Shown here piece after piece: positions 8,982-17,355 of a stretch of DNA of 43,668 nucleotides. The stretch is from contig JANQKI010000219.1 in assembly GCA_028281165.1 (NCBI GenBank), positions 1-43,668 on the forward strand, in the 5' to 3' direction. The first letter of the stretch is position 1, and the number at the start of each line of letters is the position of its first letter. Position numbers and translations under genes: made by a program. Under the pieces are notes generated by a model. It worked only from the letters and a program-made list of their open reading frames with translations. It did no database searches and was not told the DNA's origin. This DNA is from Opitutaceae bacterium. GTDB taxonomy: Bacteria; Verrucomicrobiota; Verrucomicrobiia; Opitutales; Opitutaceae.

Positions 8982-9212
8982 ATGAGTCCGAATACCGATT
9001 CAGTCTTGGAAGTCATTAGTAAGCTGGCGAGTATGCCGATCGACAGCTTGAAACGCGAAACGGAGTTGGTTGCCGACCTTGGCATCGACTCTCCCAAAGC
9101 CCTTCAGTTGTTGGTGGAGTTGGAAGACGAGTTTGGCATCGAGATAAGCGACGAAGAAGCGGCTAGGATGGAAACCGTAGGCGATGTTCTCGATTTCTAT
9201 GAGAAAGCTTAG
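8982..9212 (+). CDS. Acyl carrier protein
   Basis: A 76-residue acidic protein with the phosphopantetheine attachment motif DLGIDSPKAL; the modified serine is S37. Helix II and the FGIEISDEEA stretch are as in other ACPs. Canonical fatty-acid ACPs read DSLD or DSLE here, while this one reads DSPKA, which suggests a dedicated carrier rather than the housekeeping AcpP. Its position directly after the acyl-AMP ligase makes it the likely recipient of the activated acyl chain. Confidence 0.9.
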   Translation: MSPNTDSVLEVISKLASMPIDSLKRETELVADLGIDSPKALQLLVELEDEFGIEISDEEAARMETVGDVLDFYEKA

Positions 9213-9263
9213 TCTTCAGCCTCATTCGCCATATCGCCTAGTATTCGCGTGCCAAATACGTGA

Positions 9264-9983
9264 ATGCAAATGACCGACAATCCATCACCCTCTATAAAAA
9301 CTCGCTTCGCAGCCTTCGCGATGTGGGCCATGCTCAAACTGCTTTCTTCGACTTATAGAGTCGTAACCTTCGAGGGCAGAGAACGATGGGAATCTCTATT
9401 AGCCGATAGCGACCCCGTTATTCTCAGCGCCTGGCACAACCGGATCTTCTTTTTCGCATCGCTTTTCGAAAAGCGAACAGCGAAAGGATTCAAAATGGCC
9501 ATGATGTCCAGCTTGTCCAGAGATGGTGAAATCGGGGCGATTTTGGGGAGAAAACTGGGCGGCCTTGTGGTCAGAGGATCATCATCTCGCCAGGGTACAA
9601 AGGGATTGAGAGCACTTTATCGAGCGATTGTGAAAAAGCGTCATTCAATCATCATTCTGCCCGATGGATCTAAAGGACCAGTCTATAAGGCTAAAATAGG
9701 AGCCGTTTCTTTGGCTCAGCTTACGGGGGCCTCAATTATTCCTATGTCGTATTCGGCTGATCGATACTGGAGGATCAAGTCCTGGGATCGTCTCATTATC
9801 CCTAAGCCATTCGCCCGTATTTCGGTTGTGGTTGATAAACCCATCATGGTTGATCGAGAATCAAGCGAAGAAGAGCTTGAATCCTACCGTTCTCAACTTG
9901 AGCTTGCGCTCAATGACATTGGCAGGAAAACGAAAGAAATGCTTAGCGGAGTGGTAGGGGAACCCATAGCGGAGGTCCGTTAG
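9264..9983 (+). CDS. DUF374-type lysophospholipid-like acyltransferase
   Basis: A 239-residue protein of the DUF374 branch of the glycerol-3-phosphate acyltransferase-like superfamily. Motifs: AWHNR with H58, MSSLSRDGE, RGSSSRQGTKG, LPDGSKGP and LTGASIIPMSY. A hydrophobic stretch near residues 14-30 could bring it to the inner membrane face. Family members are thought to move acyl chains onto lipid A or related glycolipids. It follows the ACP gene by 51 bp and precedes hisA by 6 bp. In context it may transfer the ACP-bound chain to a membrane lipid; that donor link is inference. Confidence 0.78.
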   Translation: MQMTDNPSPSIKTRFAAFAMWAMLKLLSSTYRVVTFEGRERWESLLADSDPVILSAWHNRIFFFASLFEKRTAKGFKMAMMSSLSRDGEIGAILGRKLGGLVVRGSSSRQGTKGLRALYRAIVKKRHSIIILPDGSKGPVYKAKIGAVSLAQLTGASIIPMSYSADRYWRIKSWDRLIIPKPFARISVVVDKPIMVDRESSEEELESYRSQLELALNDIGRKTKEMLSGVVGEPIAEVR

Positions 9984-9989
9984 GAAGCG

Positions 9990-10754
9990 ATGAAATTCAG
10001 ACCTTGTATCGATTTAAGGGACGGAAAGGTTGTGCAGATCGTCGGAGGGACGCTCAAGGATAGCGACCAAGATCAAACTATAACCAATTTTCAGTCTGAA
10101 AACGATTCGACTTATTTCGCGAAGCTTTATCAGCAGGATGATTTGCCGGGCGGGCATGTCATCGCTTTGGGCCCTGGCAATCGAGAAGCTGCCTTGCAGG
10201 CTTTGCAAGCTTATCCTGGAGGTATGCAGTATGGAGGTGGTGTGAACCTGGAGAATGCCTTTGAGTATTTGGACGCAGGGGCCAGTCATATTATCGTAAC
10301 TTCCTTCGTCTTTCGCAATGGGTCAATGGATACGGAAAGGCTTCAAGCGCTGGTCGATCTTGTGGGCAAAGAAAAGCTAGTCCTCGATTTGAGCTGTCGT
10401 AAGAAAGACGATGATTATTGGGTGGTCACCGATCGTTGGAGCCAGTTTACAGATCTTGCGTTAAACTCGGAAACACTGGGACGTTTGGCAGAGTTTTGTG
10501 ACGAGTATTTGGTTCACGGCGTGGACGTGGAGGGAAAAATGAGTGGAATGGAAAACGAGCTCATTGAGCGTCTTGGGGCCTTTTCGCCTATTCCCGCTAC
10601 CTACGCTGGAGGAGCTAGATCGCTGTCTGATTTGGGGGATGTCGAGGCCATGGGGAAGGGAAGAGTCGATCTTACTATAGGCAGCGCGCTTGATATTTTT
10701 GGCGGATCCGTACGCTACATGGATGTCGTTGATTGGCATCGAGCTAGAAACTGA
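9990..10754 (+). CDS. hisA: Eukaryotic-type HisA (ProFAR isomerase)
   Basis: A 254-residue TIM-barrel protein that converts ProFAR to PRFAR in histidine synthesis. The sequence follows the eukaryotic HIS6-type subfamily, not the usual bacterial HisA: RPCIDLRDGKVVQIVGGTL with D8 at the N-terminus, LPGGHVIALG, LVLDLSCRKKDDDYWVVTDR, EYLVHGVDVEGK and TVGSALDIFGG-like TIGSALDIFGG. This subfamily also occurs in some bacteria. It is unusual to find it as the last gene of an acyl-metabolism cassette (6 bp after the acyltransferase) with no other his gene in view. Confidence 0.88.
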   Translation: MKFRPCIDLRDGKVVQIVGGTLKDSDQDQTITNFQSENDSTYFAKLYQQDDLPGGHVIALGPGNREAALQALQAYPGGMQYGGGVNLENAFEYLDAGASHIIVTSFVFRNGSMDTERLQALVDLVGKEKLVLDLSCRKKDDDYWVVTDRWSQFTDLALNSETLGRLAEFCDEYLVHGVDVEGKMSGMENELIERLGAFSPIPATYAGGARSLSDLGDVEAMGKGRVDLTIGSALDIFGGSVRYMDVVDWHRARN

Positions 10755-11277
10755 TTCAAACTCCGGCGTTTTAGATCGAAGAAATACGCCATCGATGCTC
10801 TCGATCGTGGCCGCCTCATTGCTCTTAGGAAAATGCGCTTATCCAGAGGCGCGTTTTGGCTCTGTTGAGAAAAGGGGGTGTCGTAGAGGAACCTCTCAGG
10901 GCTTCGCTTACAGCGCATAAAAACGCTTTAAAATACGTCGCTTCGCTGCCTTTGCCTTTGTTTGTCGATGGAAGCTATCGCATATTCCTCGGCGTATTAT
11001 TCCATTATTCCAAATACGGTTGCTGCCGTATGCCATTATCCAAATTCCATAGCTAAGCTTCGTGGCCAAAGAAAATAGCGGCACCTGCTTAGCGCATTCA
11101 CTAACCCAATACGTTGGCGTCTTCGCTTTCTCGAAAGAGGCGAGGGCTTCTTTTCTCATGGGGTTGCTAGTGTCGATTTTAGATTTCGTTTTTCGGGATG
11201 GAATAAACGCGGTCTTTTCGATCTTTGGCTGCCTTCGTGATAATTGATCCAACGTTGCCAATGAAAAGGATACGGAA
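10755..11277. other. 523-bp region without a convincing gene
   Basis: No frame here has a recognisable family, a good ribosome binding site and sensible composition. The middle part contains TGG/AATAATGG-type repeats on the minus strand (ccattattcc, ccattatcc on the plus strand) and a hairpin ATACGG-ttgctg-CCGTAT at 11014-11031. A 146-codon minus-strand frame (10908-11348) overlaps the start of the acidic protein gene and looks spurious. The region could hold a non-coding RNA, an old pseudogene or promoter sequences; nothing decides this by eye. Confidence 0.4.
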
Positions 11278-11466
11278 ATGAGTAAAATGGATCCATCAGC
11301 GTCTAAGCTGTGTTTGGAAACGGACGTGGCCTCGGTTCTCGCTCGCATGATTCGTCAGAGCAAGAGAACGAAGGATCACGAGTTTCTTGATTCGTTGGAG
11401 TCGAAGAAACCTCCGATTGGAATCGAGCCCGTCGACGAAGAGGAAGACGATGTCATAGACATATGA
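11278..11466 (+). CDS. Small acidic protein of unknown function
   Basis: A 62-residue protein preceded by a good Shine-Dalgarno AAAGGA about 8 nt before the ATG. The N-terminal half is amphipathic (residues 14-30, with MIRQSKR) and the C-terminus is strongly acidic (DEEEDDVIDI). There is no signal peptide, membrane segment or known motif. It stands alone between a long non-coding gap and a convergent sulfatase gene, followed by a strong hairpin at 11486-11515. I do not recognise it. The ribosome binding site and the downstream hairpin support it being real. Confidence 0.5.
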   Translation: MSKMDPSASKLCLETDVASVLARMIRQSKRTKDHEFLDSLESKKPPIGIEPVDEEEDDVIDI

Positions 11467-11485
11467 TTGGCAAACTCGCTTTGAT

Positions 11486-11515
11486 TCGAGCCAGCTGTCG
11501 CTGGATATGGCTCGA
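11486..11515 (+). terminator. Hairpin after the acidic protein gene, between convergent genes
   Basis: TCGAG (11486-11490) pairs with CTCGA (11511-11515), and inside it CCAGC-TGTC-GCTGG (11491-11504) forms a perfect 5-bp stem with a 4-nt loop. A 6-nt bulge sits on the 3' side. There is no immediate T-tract, so it may act as a weak or bidirectional terminator. Confidence 0.4.
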
Positions 11516-11606
11516 TCGTAGCTAGTTTTCCTGTCTTTTCTTCTTCGCTGTAAAGCTACCGGTATCTCTGATTAAGCCCTTAGCGGCTTTCAGGGATACT
11601 GGAGGC

Positions 11607-13043
11607 TCAGCTCGTGAATTTAGGTTCTTCGCCCGGTACCGGGGAGTTCTCGAAAAAGCCCTTGTTAATCACGACTTCTTCGCCTCCGTAGGAATCTATC
11701 AGGGCGCGTTGGTCTGACTTGGCTCTGGCGTCGACAGCTTCCGGATCGCAAATCGATTTGAGACGCTGTATCATGCTTTCCATTACATTTTTGTATTCGG
11801 AATGCTCGACGAGATCGTTAACTTCGTCTGGATCTTCTCTCAAATCGAAAAGCTGTGGTGGCTGATTGGCGTGGTAGATCAGTTTGAATCGATTGTCGGT
11901 TAGAAGGTAGGAGCCGTCCTTGCTGTTGACCGCATGGTATTCCGCGAAAACATCCCTTTCCTGTTCGGGCAGATTTGCCAGTTCGATTAAGGACCTGCTG
12001 TGTCTATGGGTGGGCGCATCCACACCCACGCCCTGGTAGATTGTATTGTGTACATCCAACAGCGATACAGGCGTTTTGCAGACTTCTCCCTGAGGTATAT
12101 CAGGACCGGCCATGATGAGAGGCACTCCGCCAGATTCCTCGTAGTGAGTAAACTTGCCGAACAATCCCCTGGCTCCCAGACCCTCTCCGTGATCTGACGA
12201 GTAGAGTATGCGGGTGCTGTCTACAAGTCCCAGGCTTTCCAGTTTTTTTAATATCCGACCGATCTGATGATCTAGAAAGGATACCAGCCCGTAGTAAGCG
12301 TGGATACAGTTTCTGATCTCTTTTTCGGTGAATGGAGCATCAGCGTCAAAATAGCGTCGAAACCATTGATAAGCGGGATGTTGAGGCCAATCATCTTGCT
12401 TCCATTGAGGAGGGAGTGGCAGATCGTCCGCATTGTAGAGTCGAAAAAACTCGTCCCTTGATTTGTAGGGCGGATGAGGGCAGACGAACGACAAAAACAA
12501 AGTCCAAGGCTTCTCGTCGTTGGCATGTTGTTCAAGCCATTCGATAGCCTTGTCGGCATTCAAAGTATCGTATTGCTGGTAAGTCGAATCGCCCGCTCCA
12601 GCGTTGATAACGCCTTTTCGACGATGGCGAACACGAGGATTCCAGCGAATCGCTCCAAAGGGGTCGCCAACGCCATCCACAACGTGGAGAGGCTGATATT
12701 CGTTGGTGAATCCATTGTCGTCCTGCTCGCTACGGAAATGAAGTTTGCCAATGAGATCAACGGTCAGCCCGTTATCTCTGAGCTCGTGATGCCACGACCT
12801 TTCAGTTCCATCATAGGGGAAGGCGTTGTCCCAATTGCCAATTTCATGGACGTACTTGCCAGTCGCTAGGGAAGCTCTAGCAGGAACGCAGATAGGACAA
12901 GTCGTGTAGGCTCGACTGAAAAGGGTACCCCTCGCCGCTAGATTGTCCAGATTCGGAGTGATGATGGATTCATTGCCGTAGCAACCAAGGGTATGCTTCT
13001 GGTGTTCGTCGGAAAATATAAATAGAAAATTCGCAGCTTTCAT
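11607..13043 (-). CDS. Formylglycine-dependent sulfatase
   Basis: A 478-residue cytoplasmic-looking sulfatase of the arylsulfatase/choline-sulfatase branch. The C-x-P-x-R signature is CVPAR at residues 52-56; C52 would be converted to formylglycine by a maturase. Metal-binding residues are visible early (FSDEHQKH, residues 10-17) and at YSSDHGEGLG. No signal peptide is seen, unlike many polysaccharide sulfatases. Such enzymes are common in marine Verrucomicrobia that use sulfated polysaccharides. It is divergent from the aldose epimerase gene across a 235-bp region with a LacI-like palindrome, so the two may share sugar-responsive control. Confidence 0.88.
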   Translation of the reverse strand: MKAANFLFIFSDEHQKHTLGCYGNESIITPNLDNLAARGTLFSRAYTTCPICVPARASLATGKYVHEIGNWDNAFPYDGTERSWHHELRDNGLTVDLIGKLHFRSEQDDNGFTNEYQPLHVVDGVGDPFGAIRWNPRVRHRRKGVINAGAGDSTYQQYDTLNADKAIEWLEQHANDEKPWTLFLSFVCPHPPYKSRDEFFRLYNADDLPLPPQWKQDDWPQHPAYQWFRRYFDADAPFTEKEIRNCIHAYYGLVSFLDHQIGRILKKLESLGLVDSTRILYSSDHGEGLGARGLFGKFTHYEESGGVPLIMAGPDIPQGEVCKTPVSLLDVHNTIYQGVGVDAPTHRHSRSLIELANLPEQERDVFAEYHAVNSKDGSYLLTDNRFKLIYHANQPPQLFDLREDPDEVNDLVEHSEYKNVMESMIQRLKSICDPEAVDARAKSDQRALIDSYGGEEVVINKGFFENSPVPGEEPKFTS

Positions 13044-13152
13044 GTGGAAGATTCAGCTGGTTTAGGGAGCGCTGGATCGAAGCAGGCAAAAATGATTTGG
13101 GGTTTACACGAGTCAAGATTAACGCTGATCGTCAGTGAAAAGATGGCGATTC

Positions 13153-13164
13153 AACACGCGTGTT
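13153..13164. promoter_or_regulatory. LacI-family-like operator palindrome
   Basis: AACACGCGTGTT is a perfect 12-bp palindrome with a central CG, the layout typical of LacI-family operators. It is in the divergent region between the sulfatase start (13043, minus) and galM (13279, plus). I saw no second copy in the window and no lacI-type gene nearby. Confidence 0.45.
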
Positions 13165-13278
13165 ACATGTAATCCTCTCGCTGGGACTCGAGTGTCGATT
13201 TCAATTTCCCGAAAACTGCCAGTGGTCAACAAACGCTTTCCTTAAAGGCTGAATTGCGCCTTCTTCCCAGGTGTAACT

Positions 13279-14295
13279 ATGAGTATTCACTATTTGGAAA
13301 ACGCCAATGGTCTGAAGGCAAAAATCTCGAGTCGTGGGGGCACGATTATGGAACTTCATGTTCCCGACAGAGAAGGGAGATTCGCCGATGTCACTTTGGG
13401 ATTTGATGCCATCGAGGAATATCAAAATACGACGACTTATTTTGGAGCATTAGTGGGTCGGTATGGAAACCGTATTGCCAAAGGATCATTTTCGCTGGAT
13501 GGAGAAGTCTACTCCTTGGCCATTAACAACGGGGAGAATCATTTGCATGGAGGCTTAAGAGGCTTCGATAAAATCGAATGGAGTGTTGTTGAATTAGAAG
13601 GAGAAGGCTTTTCGGGTCTTCGATTGGAATACCGTAGCGCAGATATGGAAGAGGGGTATCCTGGCAGTCTTGACGTCGCGGTTATCTATCGGCTCACGGA
13701 CAATAACGAGTTGGCCATCGAATACGAAGCGACTACCGACCGACCCACTGTTGTAAATCTCACTCAGCATGCTTACTTTAATCTGGCAGGTCATGATCGA
13801 GGATCGGTGCTGGATCATGAAATAAAGTTGAATGCCGATCGCTTTACGCCTGTCGATAAAGGGCTTATACCAACAGGAGAATTGCTTTCAGTGGAGCGTT
13901 CGCCGTTCGATTTCAGGGCTTTCAAGCCAATCGGAAAAGACATCAATGAACAAAGCGAGCAATTGTCATTTGCTGGCGGATACGATCATAATTTCGTATT
14001 AAACCAGGTGTCGCAAGGTTTGAATCTTGCAGCAGAGGTTCGCGAACCAAAGAGCAAACGTATCATGAAAGTGTATACGAATGAGCCTGGCGTTCAATTC
14101 TATACGGGAAATTTCCTCGATGGGTCGGATGTAGGAAAGGGAGGCGCGAAATATGAAAAGAACCACGGGTTCTGTCTGGAGACTCAGCATTTTCCCGATT
14201 CTCCGAATCAGCCTCAATTTCCTTCGACTCGCTTGGACCCCGGACAACTGTACTCGAGTAAGACGGTCTATGAATTCGGGGTGGACGAAGTTTAA
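13279..14295 (+). CDS. galM: Aldose 1-epimerase (galactose mutarotase)
   Basis: A 338-residue mutarotase that interconverts alpha and beta anomers of aldoses. Conserved active-site residues are present: H90 in NHLHGG, H164 in LTQHAYFNL (general acid) and E301 in CLETQHFPDSPNQP (general base). Length is typical (about 340). No signal peptide is seen, so it is cytoplasmic. It is divergent from the sulfatase, and together they suggest catabolism of a sulfated galactose- or fucose-type sugar; the actual sugar is inference. Confidence 0.93.
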   Translation: MSIHYLENANGLKAKISSRGGTIMELHVPDREGRFADVTLGFDAIEEYQNTTTYFGALVGRYGNRIAKGSFSLDGEVYSLAINNGENHLHGGLRGFDKIEWSVVELEGEGFSGLRLEYRSADMEEGYPGSLDVAVIYRLTDNNELAIEYEATTDRPTVVNLTQHAYFNLAGHDRGSVLDHEIKLNADRFTPVDKGLIPTGELLSVERSPFDFRAFKPIGKDINEQSEQLSFAGGYDHNFVLNQVSQGLNLAAEVREPKSKRIMKVYTNEPGVQFYTGNFLDGSDVGKGGAKYEKNHGFCLETQHFPDSPNQPQFPSTRLDPGQLYSSKTVYEFGVDEV

Positions 14296-14394
14296 AGTCT
14301 GCTCCTTTTGCTAGGTCTTTTCTGATTCTAAAAAGAGCTCTGCTCCGCAAATGAGTTGCCTCTTGAGGTTTCACCTAGGTTTATAGTGATCCGT

Positions 14395-16122
14395 ATGAAG
14401 AGATTGTTTCTGCTGCCAGCCCTCCTTCTCCCAATCCAGATGCCTGCGATTGACGACTATGAGTTAGGTCCGGATTCCTTTGAGCAGGAGGGCGTTCCTA
14501 AAGGGATGATTATCGAGAAGCGCTGGAACGAGAGCGCTATCTTCCCAGGCACTGAACGAGATTGGTGGATTTACGTTCCAGCCCAGTATGATCCAGCTAA
14601 GCCGGCGTGTGTCATGATTTATCTCGACGGTTGGGGACGTTTGGATCCGCAAAGACAATGGCGTTCGGCTATTGTCATGGACAATTTGATACATCAAGGA
14701 CGGATGCCGGTAACGATCGGAATATTCGTGAATCCAGGACGTATCCCCGAGCCCAATGAGAACGCTCATTTTCGCTACAATCGCAGTGTGGAATATGATA
14801 GTATCACTGACTTGAATACGAAATTCTTCTTCTCCGAAATTATTCCGCAAGTCGAGGCTGAATACAACTTGAGCGAAGACCCCAATCGATGGGGCGTAGC
14901 CGGGGTTAGCTCTGGAGCGGTTGGGGCGTTTATGATGGCCTGGTACCGACCTGATCGCGTTAGGCGGGTTCTGTCGACTATCGGCACTTATACGAATTAC
15001 AAAGCTGGGGGCAGTATCATGACGATGGCGCGAAAGGGCGAACCACGACCGTTGCGCGTCTTTTTGCAGGAAGGAAGTAATGATAAATTCAACTACTCTG
15101 GCAGCTGGTGGATGGCCAATCAGGAGTTGGAATTCTTCCTGCGTTGGGCTGATTATGAAGTGGCTCACGAATGGGGTGACGGGCGCCACAATTCCATCCA
15201 TGCTGGGTCGATTCTGCCTAAGATGCTAACATGGCTCTGGCAGGATTGGGATCAGCCTATTCGCACGCCTTTCAGCGAAAAACAGGAAATCAACAAATCC
15301 CTCTTGCCAGGCGAGGGCTGGGAACAGGTTTATGAAGGCAGCGAGATTGGAGGCTTGGCAAACGACAAGGAAGGAAATGTTTTCATCGCCGAGAATAACA
15401 GCGGAAAAATCCTAAAACTGGATACAAATAGAGCTCTTTCCGAGCTTTCTCTTGTCGAAGGAAAAATCAGAAGCTTGGCTTGCGATAATGAAGGTACCGT
15501 CTATGTTAGTTTTTCGGATACACAAACTATTGAAAGTATTGATAAAGGCGGCGCGACACGGCAAATAGCTTCTGGCCTTGCAGCGAGCGATTTGCTTCCG
15601 CTAGAAGAGGGCGTTTACGCGACGCTTCCTGATGAGCAGGCAATCGTTTACATTGAAAAGTCGGGTTCGACCTCGCGACTGCAAACGAAAATTCAGAAGC
15701 CTTATTGCATTAGTCGTTTCATCGATCAAATGAGGCTCTCCGTTTTTCAGCCTGGCAATCAATTTGGCTATCTCTACGAGACGCGTGAGCCTGGCAAGCT
15801 GATTTACGAACAGCTGTTCCATCAGCTGCAGATCTGGGAGAACGATACGCGGATTGGCGGATTGGATTGCGCTTACGATGTGCTGGGCCGTCTCTTCGTA
15901 TCTACTGATCAAGGCGTGCAGATTGTAAATCATCAGGGCCGTACCGAGGGCGTGATGATCAAGCCAGACGGAGAATCGCCCGTGTATTTAGTTTTTGGGG
16001 GTGAAGGACTGCAATATCTCTACATGGCAAGCAAAGACAAGGTGTATCGTCGAAAAATGAGGAATGCGGGGCACTGGCCATTTGCTCCTCCGACGGTTCC
16101 GGAAAAGCTGCTTGGTTCCTAG
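14395..16122 (+). CDS. Secreted esterase fused to an SMP-30-like beta-propeller
   Basis: A 575-residue secreted protein from the ATG at 14395; an upstream TTG at 14356 would put extra residues before the signal peptide (MKRLFLLPALLLP). The N-terminal half (about 45-300) is an esterase D/enterochelin-esterase-like alpha/beta hydrolase with the nucleophile motif GVSSG and a late histidine in DGRHNSIH. The C-terminal half (about 315-570) has repeats such as IGGLANDKEGNVFIAENNSGKI and SLACDNEGTVYVSF, typical of the SMP-30/gluconolactonase propeller. Both parts are common in planctomycete/verrucomicrobial carbohydrate loci. The likely substrate is an acylated or lactonised sugar, which is inference. 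Confidence 0.83.
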   Translation: MKRLFLLPALLLPIQMPAIDDYELGPDSFEQEGVPKGMIIEKRWNESAIFPGTERDWWIYVPAQYDPAKPACVMIYLDGWGRLDPQRQWRSAIVMDNLIHQGRMPVTIGIFVNPGRIPEPNENAHFRYNRSVEYDSITDLNTKFFFSEIIPQVEAEYNLSEDPNRWGVAGVSSGAVGAFMMAWYRPDRVRRVLSTIGTYTNYKAGGSIMTMARKGEPRPLRVFLQEGSNDKFNYSGSWWMANQELEFFLRWADYEVAHEWGDGRHNSIHAGSILPKMLTWLWQDWDQPIRTPFSEKQEINKSLLPGEGWEQVYEGSEIGGLANDKEGNVFIAENNSGKILKLDTNRALSELSLVEGKIRSLACDNEGTVYVSFSDTQTIESIDKGGATRQIASGLAASDLLPLEEGVYATLPDEQAIVYIEKSGSTSRLQTKIQKPYCISRFIDQMRLSVFQPGNQFGYLYETREPGKLIYEQLFHQLQIWENDTRIGGLDCAYDVLGRLFVSTDQGVQIVNHQGRTEGVMIKPDGESPVYLVFGGEGLQYLYMASKDKVYRRKMRNAGHWPFAPPTVPEKLLGS

Positions 16123-16161
16123 TTCTTTTTCCGTTTTACATGTTCGATTTCTCGCTTTGTC

Positions 16162-16183
16162 ACGTGAAACAGTGTATTCACGT
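16162..16183. promoter_or_regulatory. Inverted repeat upstream of the LytS-like kinase
   Basis: ACGTGAA (16162-16168) and TTCACGT (16177-16183) are perfect 7-bp arms around an 8-nt spacer, 57 bp before the kinase start. It may be a regulator binding site in the promoter of the two-component operon. Confidence 0.4.
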
Positions 16184-16239
16184 AAATCTCTGAATTTCCT
16201 TCTCCTCATAGCCGAGAAAAGCGCTATACATTTGAAATT

Positions 16240-17352
16240 ATGCTCTCGGACGACGACTATCAAATATCCGCCTTGCGGTTTCGATCATTTGTAGTTGGTT
16301 TCTGGATTTTATTTGGGGGGCTCTTGATAGGCATCTCTCTTTTCTTCGACTGGGTTAGGGGCGCTGAGATTAAAATCCTTTCTTCCGTTATTTGGTACAG
16401 CAATTTTTTCCTTTGGGCAATTGTCAGCTTTATTGTCGTGTATTTCGCGCGGAGATTTCCGATTGATCGCAAGGCTCTGGTAGCGTCGACTTTAAGGCAG
16501 CTGCTTCTGGGTCTGGGAGTTGTGGTGATTCATAGTTGTATTGACATTTTGTATTCCTATATAGCTAATGAACTTCTTCTTGACTACACTCTAACAGCCA
16601 AGAAAGCGTCAGGCATTTTCGTATACAAATTTAATGTTAACTTGATTATCTATTTGGCTGTCTTGGGAGCGGTGACGGCTTACGATAATTACACGAAACT
16701 GCGTCGATCGGAGCTCACTTCCAGTCAGCTTGAAGCAAAGCTAGCTCAGGCCCAGCTTAGCGCTTTGAAGATGCAACTGCACCCGCATTTTCTATTCAAT
16801 ACGCACAATTCCATCATGTCGCTTATGATGAAGAAGGACAACGACGGCGCAATTCGCATGCTGACTCGCTTGAGCGATCTGTTGCGACTTACTTTGGATA
16901 AAAGCAACGAGCAAGTAGTCCCGCTAAAGGACGAACTGGATTCGCTTGACCTGTACTTAAGTATTCAAAAGGAGCGGTTTCAAGAACGGCTCAAAACGAA
17001 AATCGATGTAGATCCTGATATTCTTGATGCCGAGGTGCCCTATCTGCTTTTGCAGCCGATTGTGGAAAACGCTCTGCAACATGGCATTGGCCCAAAGACT
17101 GAGGGAGGTTTTATTCATGTCTTGGCTGCTCCGACCGATGCTATGCTCCAAATAGTAGTGAAAGACAGTGGGGTTGGCATTCCTGGAATTGAGAGCGCTC
17201 ATAAAGGGGATGGTATTGGACTTACCAATACGCGTGTAAGGTTAAAGGGTCTTTACGGCGATGATCACAATCTGGTTGTGAAATCAATCGAAGGTGTCGG
17301 GACTGAGGTCGTTATTAATTTGCCCCATAAGAAATACGTAAAGTCGAGATAA
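16240..17352 (+). CDS. LytS/YehU-type sensor histidine kinase
   Basis: A 370-residue membrane kinase. Four transmembrane helices are visible (about 16-37, 48-69, 85-105 and 130-147), then a short coiled coil and the His_kinase domain with QLHPHFLFN; the phospho-accepting histidine is H183. An HATPase_c domain follows, with the N-box VENALQHG and the G-box DSGVGIPG and GIGLTNTRVRL. There is no large periplasmic sensor, so it probably senses something in or near the membrane. The LytTR response regulator starts 3 nt after the stop, which makes a clear pair. Confidence 0.9.
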   Translation: MLSDDDYQISALRFRSFVVGFWILFGGLLIGISLFFDWVRGAEIKILSSVIWYSNFFLWAIVSFIVVYFARRFPIDRKALVASTLRQLLLGLGVVVIHSCIDILYSYIANELLLDYTLTAKKASGIFVYKFNVNLIIYLAVLGAVTAYDNYTKLRRSELTSSQLEAKLAQAQLSALKMQLHPHFLFNTHNSIMSLMMKKDNDGAIRMLTRLSDLLRLTLDKSNEQVVPLKDELDSLDLYLSIQKERFQERLKTKIDVDPDILDAEVPYLLLQPIVENALQHGIGPKTEGGFIHVLAAPTDAMLQIVVKDSGVGIPGIESAHKGDGIGLTNTRVRLKGLYGDDHNLVVKSIEGVGTEVVINLPHKKYVKSR

Positions 17353-17355
17353 GCT

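Noticed and set aside
10908-11348. 146-codon minus-strand open frame
   Set aside because: No family, odd composition, no ribosome site, and it overlaps the better supported acidic protein gene.
14464-15201. 245-codon minus-strand frame
   Set aside because: It is opposite the esterase domain with its GVSSG motif; long antisense frames are expected from the codon use.
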